A DNA stretch of 64,000 nt from Enterobacter sp. EA-1 (GTDB taxonomy: Bacteria; Pseudomonadota; Gammaproteobacteria; Enterobacterales; Enterobacteriaceae). This document shows, piece after piece, positions 60,196 through 64,000 of this stretch (the first letter of the stretch is position 1; the number at the start of each line of letters is the position of its first letter). The translations under genes and the position numbers were made by a program. The notes under the pieces were generated by a model. That model was given only the letters and a program-made list of their open reading frames with translations. It had not been told where the DNA came from and searched no databases. Location: the NCBI GenBank assembly GCA_002886105.1, contig CP025776.1, positions 2,232,001 through 2,296,000 on the forward strand, written 5' to 3'.

Positions 60196-61385
60196 ATGTC
60201 GCACAGTAAAATTGCCAGAAAAGTACAAAATCTTCAGTCATCGGCAATCCGGGAATTATTGGAAACACAGCAAAATGGACGGGGTTATTTCGCGGAGGCA
60301 TTCCCTGACCCCGACCTGTTCGACCGCGAAGGGCTGCAAATCGCGATGGATAATGCTTTCCAGTGGCTGGAAAGAGGCGTTTCAGTACGGCCTGAGCGAG
60401 GGGGAGTCCGGCGTTACGTGAGGCCATTTGTCAGTTACTGAGCAAACGGAAAATTCACTGTGATGTGGATGATGTGGTTGTGACGTCTGGCTCTCAGCAA
60501 TCGCTGGATATTCTGGCGCGTGCGCTGATCAATCCCAGCGATGTGGTGGTGGTCGAGCGACCAACCTATCTCGCGGCGTTGCAGATTTTCCAGTTAGCGG
60601 AAGCGAGTCTGATGTCGGTTGGCACTGACGGCGACGGGATGAACATCGACGAGCTTGAGGCGTTGGTGAAGACCACGGTGGTGAAGGCGGTGTATATCGT
60701 CCCGACGTTTGGCAACCCCGGCGGCGTGACGCTGGCTGAGCACCGTCGTAAGCAACTGGTGGAATTATCGAAGCGCTACGATTTTGTCATTATCGAAGAT
60801 GATCCGTACGGCGAAATTAACTTCACTGATAAAACCTTTACACCGCTCAAAGCCCACGGGCCGAGGCGATGGATAACAGCGACAACGTGATTTATACCTC
60901 CACCTTTTCAAAAATCCCGGCGCCGGGAACCCGGGTCGGTTGGCTGGTGCTGCCGGGGGTGGCTGAAACGGCAGGCGGTAATTCTTAAGCAGGCGACGGA
61001 CTTGCATACCAGCGCGTTATCGCAGTCCTTAACTGGCACTATTTACAGACGGGGCGGCTGGCCGGGCAAATTGCCCTGATCCGCGATGCCTATAAACAGA
61101 AATGCCAGACGTTATCTCAGCACCTTGAAAGGCGCTGGGCGACCATCTGACGTTCCATAAACCGATGGGCGGTATGTTTTTATGGGCAAGATTTAAATAC
61201 GAACTGAATACCACGCAATGGCTGCAAAAAACGCTGAATAACGGTGTTGTTTATGTTCCCGGCGAGTTTTTTACTGCAACGAACCAGATCATTCCACGCT
61301 GCGTATGTCCTACGTGAGTGTCTCGGAGGCGAACCTGAAAGAAGCGGTTGTGCGGTTAAAAGCCTCGCTCGATGAGACGATATAA
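60196..61385 (+). CDS. PLP-dependent class I/II aminotransferase (2-aminoadipate/MocR-domain type), frameshifted
   Basis: About 396 residues: FPDPDLFDREGLQIAMDNAF, QYGLSEGESGLREAICQLLS, VVVTSGSQQSLDILARALIN, VVVVERPTYLAALQIFQLAE, VYIVPTFGNPGGVTLAEHRR, the PLP-phenolate motif FVIIEDDPYGEINF, the PLP lysine in YTSTFSKILAPGTRVGW, and MGGMFLWARFKYE near the end. It resembles LysN-type 2-aminoadipate aminotransferases without a GntR domain. Indels lie near 60270-60285, 60380, 60865, 60915, 60960, 61130 and 61275. Substrate unknown; no pathway genes adjoin. Confidence 0.85.
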
Positions 61386-61406
61386 CCCCGGAGTCTTAGC
61401 GCTGTC

Positions 61407-61552
61407 ATGATCACGATGACCCCCTTCACCACAGGCTCAGAGCGTTACGTCTTTCTCCTGTGTTGCTGGTTATTTTCCTGCTGTTTGATCTGTTGGCGAG
61501 CTGGCCTGCAATAACCGATCCGTACAGCAACAAAACCGGTCGCTGGTTGTAG
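61407..61552 (+). CDS. Possible small membrane protein (~48 aa), frameshifted
   Basis: MITMTPFTTGSER, then, after one shift near 61450, LSPVLLVIFLLFDLLASWPA and ITDPYSNKTGRWL. The hydrophobic stretch followed by a short polar tail looks like a real single-helix protein. No strong ribosome binding site precedes it. Confidence 0.38.
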
Positions 61553-61568
61553 CGTTTTCGCCAATCTG

Positions 61569-61596
61569 ACTGGCTTGCGGTACGTTGCAAGCCAGT
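61569..61596. terminator. Hairpin terminator
   Basis: ACTGGCTTGC (61569-61578) and GCAAGCCAGT (61587-61596) form a perfect ten-base stem with an eight-base loop, immediately beyond the stop of the minus-strand aldo-keto reductase. Confidence 0.65.
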
Positions 61597-61603
61597 TCAG
61601 ATC

Positions 61604-62609
<1,006 letters not shown>

Positions 62610-62617
62610 TCATGTTA

Positions 62618-63479
<862 letters not shown>

Positions 63480-63613
63480 TCAGTGTGGTATCTGAAAAGC
63501 ATAACGGAGGGGCGGTGGCGGAATAAGTAGGGCAGCAAGCTAGAGCTAATGAGTCCGGTTCATCAATGGCGAAGTGTTATGACTTATTGGCGTGCGCGGC
63601 TTACGGAAGGAAT

Positions 63614-63633
63614 GCGCCGCCCTGCGGCGGCGC
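63614..63633 (-). terminator. GC-rich hairpin after the transketolase-type gene
   Basis: GCGCCGCC (63614-63621) and GGCGGCGC (63626-63633) pair around CTGC, five bases beyond the stop of the minus-strand gene. No long T-run follows on that strand, so termination strength is uncertain. Confidence 0.55.
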
Positions 63634-63638
63634 GACGG

Positions 63639-64000
63639 TTATTTAAGACGATGTTTGATTTTCTCCACCATCGCACGGGTGGAAATGCCGTAGCGGTCGT
63701 GCAGGGTTGGCAGTGCGCCTGCATCGAGAAAGGCATCCGGCAGCGACACAACATCAAACTCACAACGCACGCCCCCGGCGCATCAGCAAGGCGGCAACGG
63801 CTTCACTCAGGCCGCCCACGCAGGTGTGGTTTTCGGCGGTGATCACCGGGCGACCCGGTTTCGCCGCTTGCGCCAAAATGGTCTGCTCATCCAGCGGTTT
63901 GATGGTCGGCACATGAAGTACCGCCACGCTGATATTGTCCTGACGCAGTTTCTTTGCGGTTTCAGGCACGCATGGTCATGATGCCGGAAGCGATAATCAG
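63639..64000 (-). CDS. Transketolase C-terminal subunit family protein, partial (runs off the right edge), frameshifted
   Basis: Only the C-terminal third is present: PETAKKLRQDNISVAVLHVP, TIKPLDEQTILAQAAKPGRP, VITAENHTCVGGLSEAVAAL and, after a shift near 63785, CEFDVVSLPDAFLDAGALPT, LHDRYGISTRAMVEKIKHRL. This is the pyrimidine-binding/C-terminal half of a split transketolase, as in DXS-like sugar-catabolic enzymes. The start and the partner subunit lie outside the window. Confidence 0.83.

Overview
The window reads as a chromosomal stretch of a nitrogen-fixing member of the Enterobacteriaceae. Most proteins look like close relatives of Escherichia/Klebsiella/Kosakonia proteins. An iron-only nitrogenase cluster (anfHDGK-anfO-anfA) beside ordinary enteric genes points most naturally to Kosakonia or a near relative. 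The genus is an inference; no rRNA or other marker is present to settle it.

The sequence contains very many single-base indels. Nearly every long gene is broken into two to nine reading-frame pieces that rejoin into full-length, well-conserved proteins. Where the original can be reconstructed, many breaks fall on CCAGG/CCTGG (the Dcm methylation site) and others on homopolymers. This is what base-calling error at methylated sites would look like, so I annotate such genes as whole CDSs. Ends given for broken genes are the ends of the reconstructed gene.

Layout. (1) 0.4-6.6 kb: a three-domain cytoplasmic fumarate-reductase-like flavoprotein, the ApbE flavin transferase that would load its FMN, and a convergent DcuSR/CitAB-type two-component system. 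(2) 6.7-12.1 kb: a MurQ-like protein, malate:quinone oxidoreductase, an ACS-family sugar-acid transporter and a class I glutamine amidotransferase. (3) 12.2-19.9 kb: the alternative nitrogenase locus. anfH and anfA each have a sigma-54 promoter preceded by the same 16-bp palindrome, TGTTC-N6-GAACA. Two extra genes, a HEPN-like protein and a PNPOx-fold protein, sit between anfK and anfO. (4) 19.9-27.6 kb: an AcoR-like sigma-54 activator with its aldehyde and alcohol dehydrogenase operon, a GAPDH, a GlxA-type regulator and small stress genes. (5) 27.9-34.2 kb: a structured leader that may be a Moco riboswitch, then formate dehydrogenase, DUF1641 protein, a cyanide-insensitive bd oxidase and a small protein, which together look like a self-contained respiratory module. 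(6) 34.5-37.9 kb: TetR/RidA pair and KatG. (7) 38.2-43.1 kb: an ATPase plus HNH nuclease pair resembling Septu (PtuAB) anti-phage defence, followed by two overlapping unknown genes. (8) 43.1-47.6 kb: MarR-EmrAB efflux operon and an EntS-like exporter. (9) 47.7-51.6 kb: two chemoreceptors, one with FIST sensor domains. (10) 52.5-64 kb: a zinc alcohol dehydrogenase, a CinA-like protein, a second cioAB oxidase with a DUF2474 small subunit, a yciGEF stress operon, a DUF421 protein, an aminotransferase, two aldo-keto reductases and the end of a transketolase-type gene running off the right edge.

Nitrogenase, two low-Q-loop bd oxidases, catalase-peroxidase and formate dehydrogenase together would suit a diazotroph that must burn oxygen and handle H2/formate metabolism while fixing nitrogen; that link is inference. 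I saw no tRNA, rRNA, CRISPR array, transposase or phage integrase.
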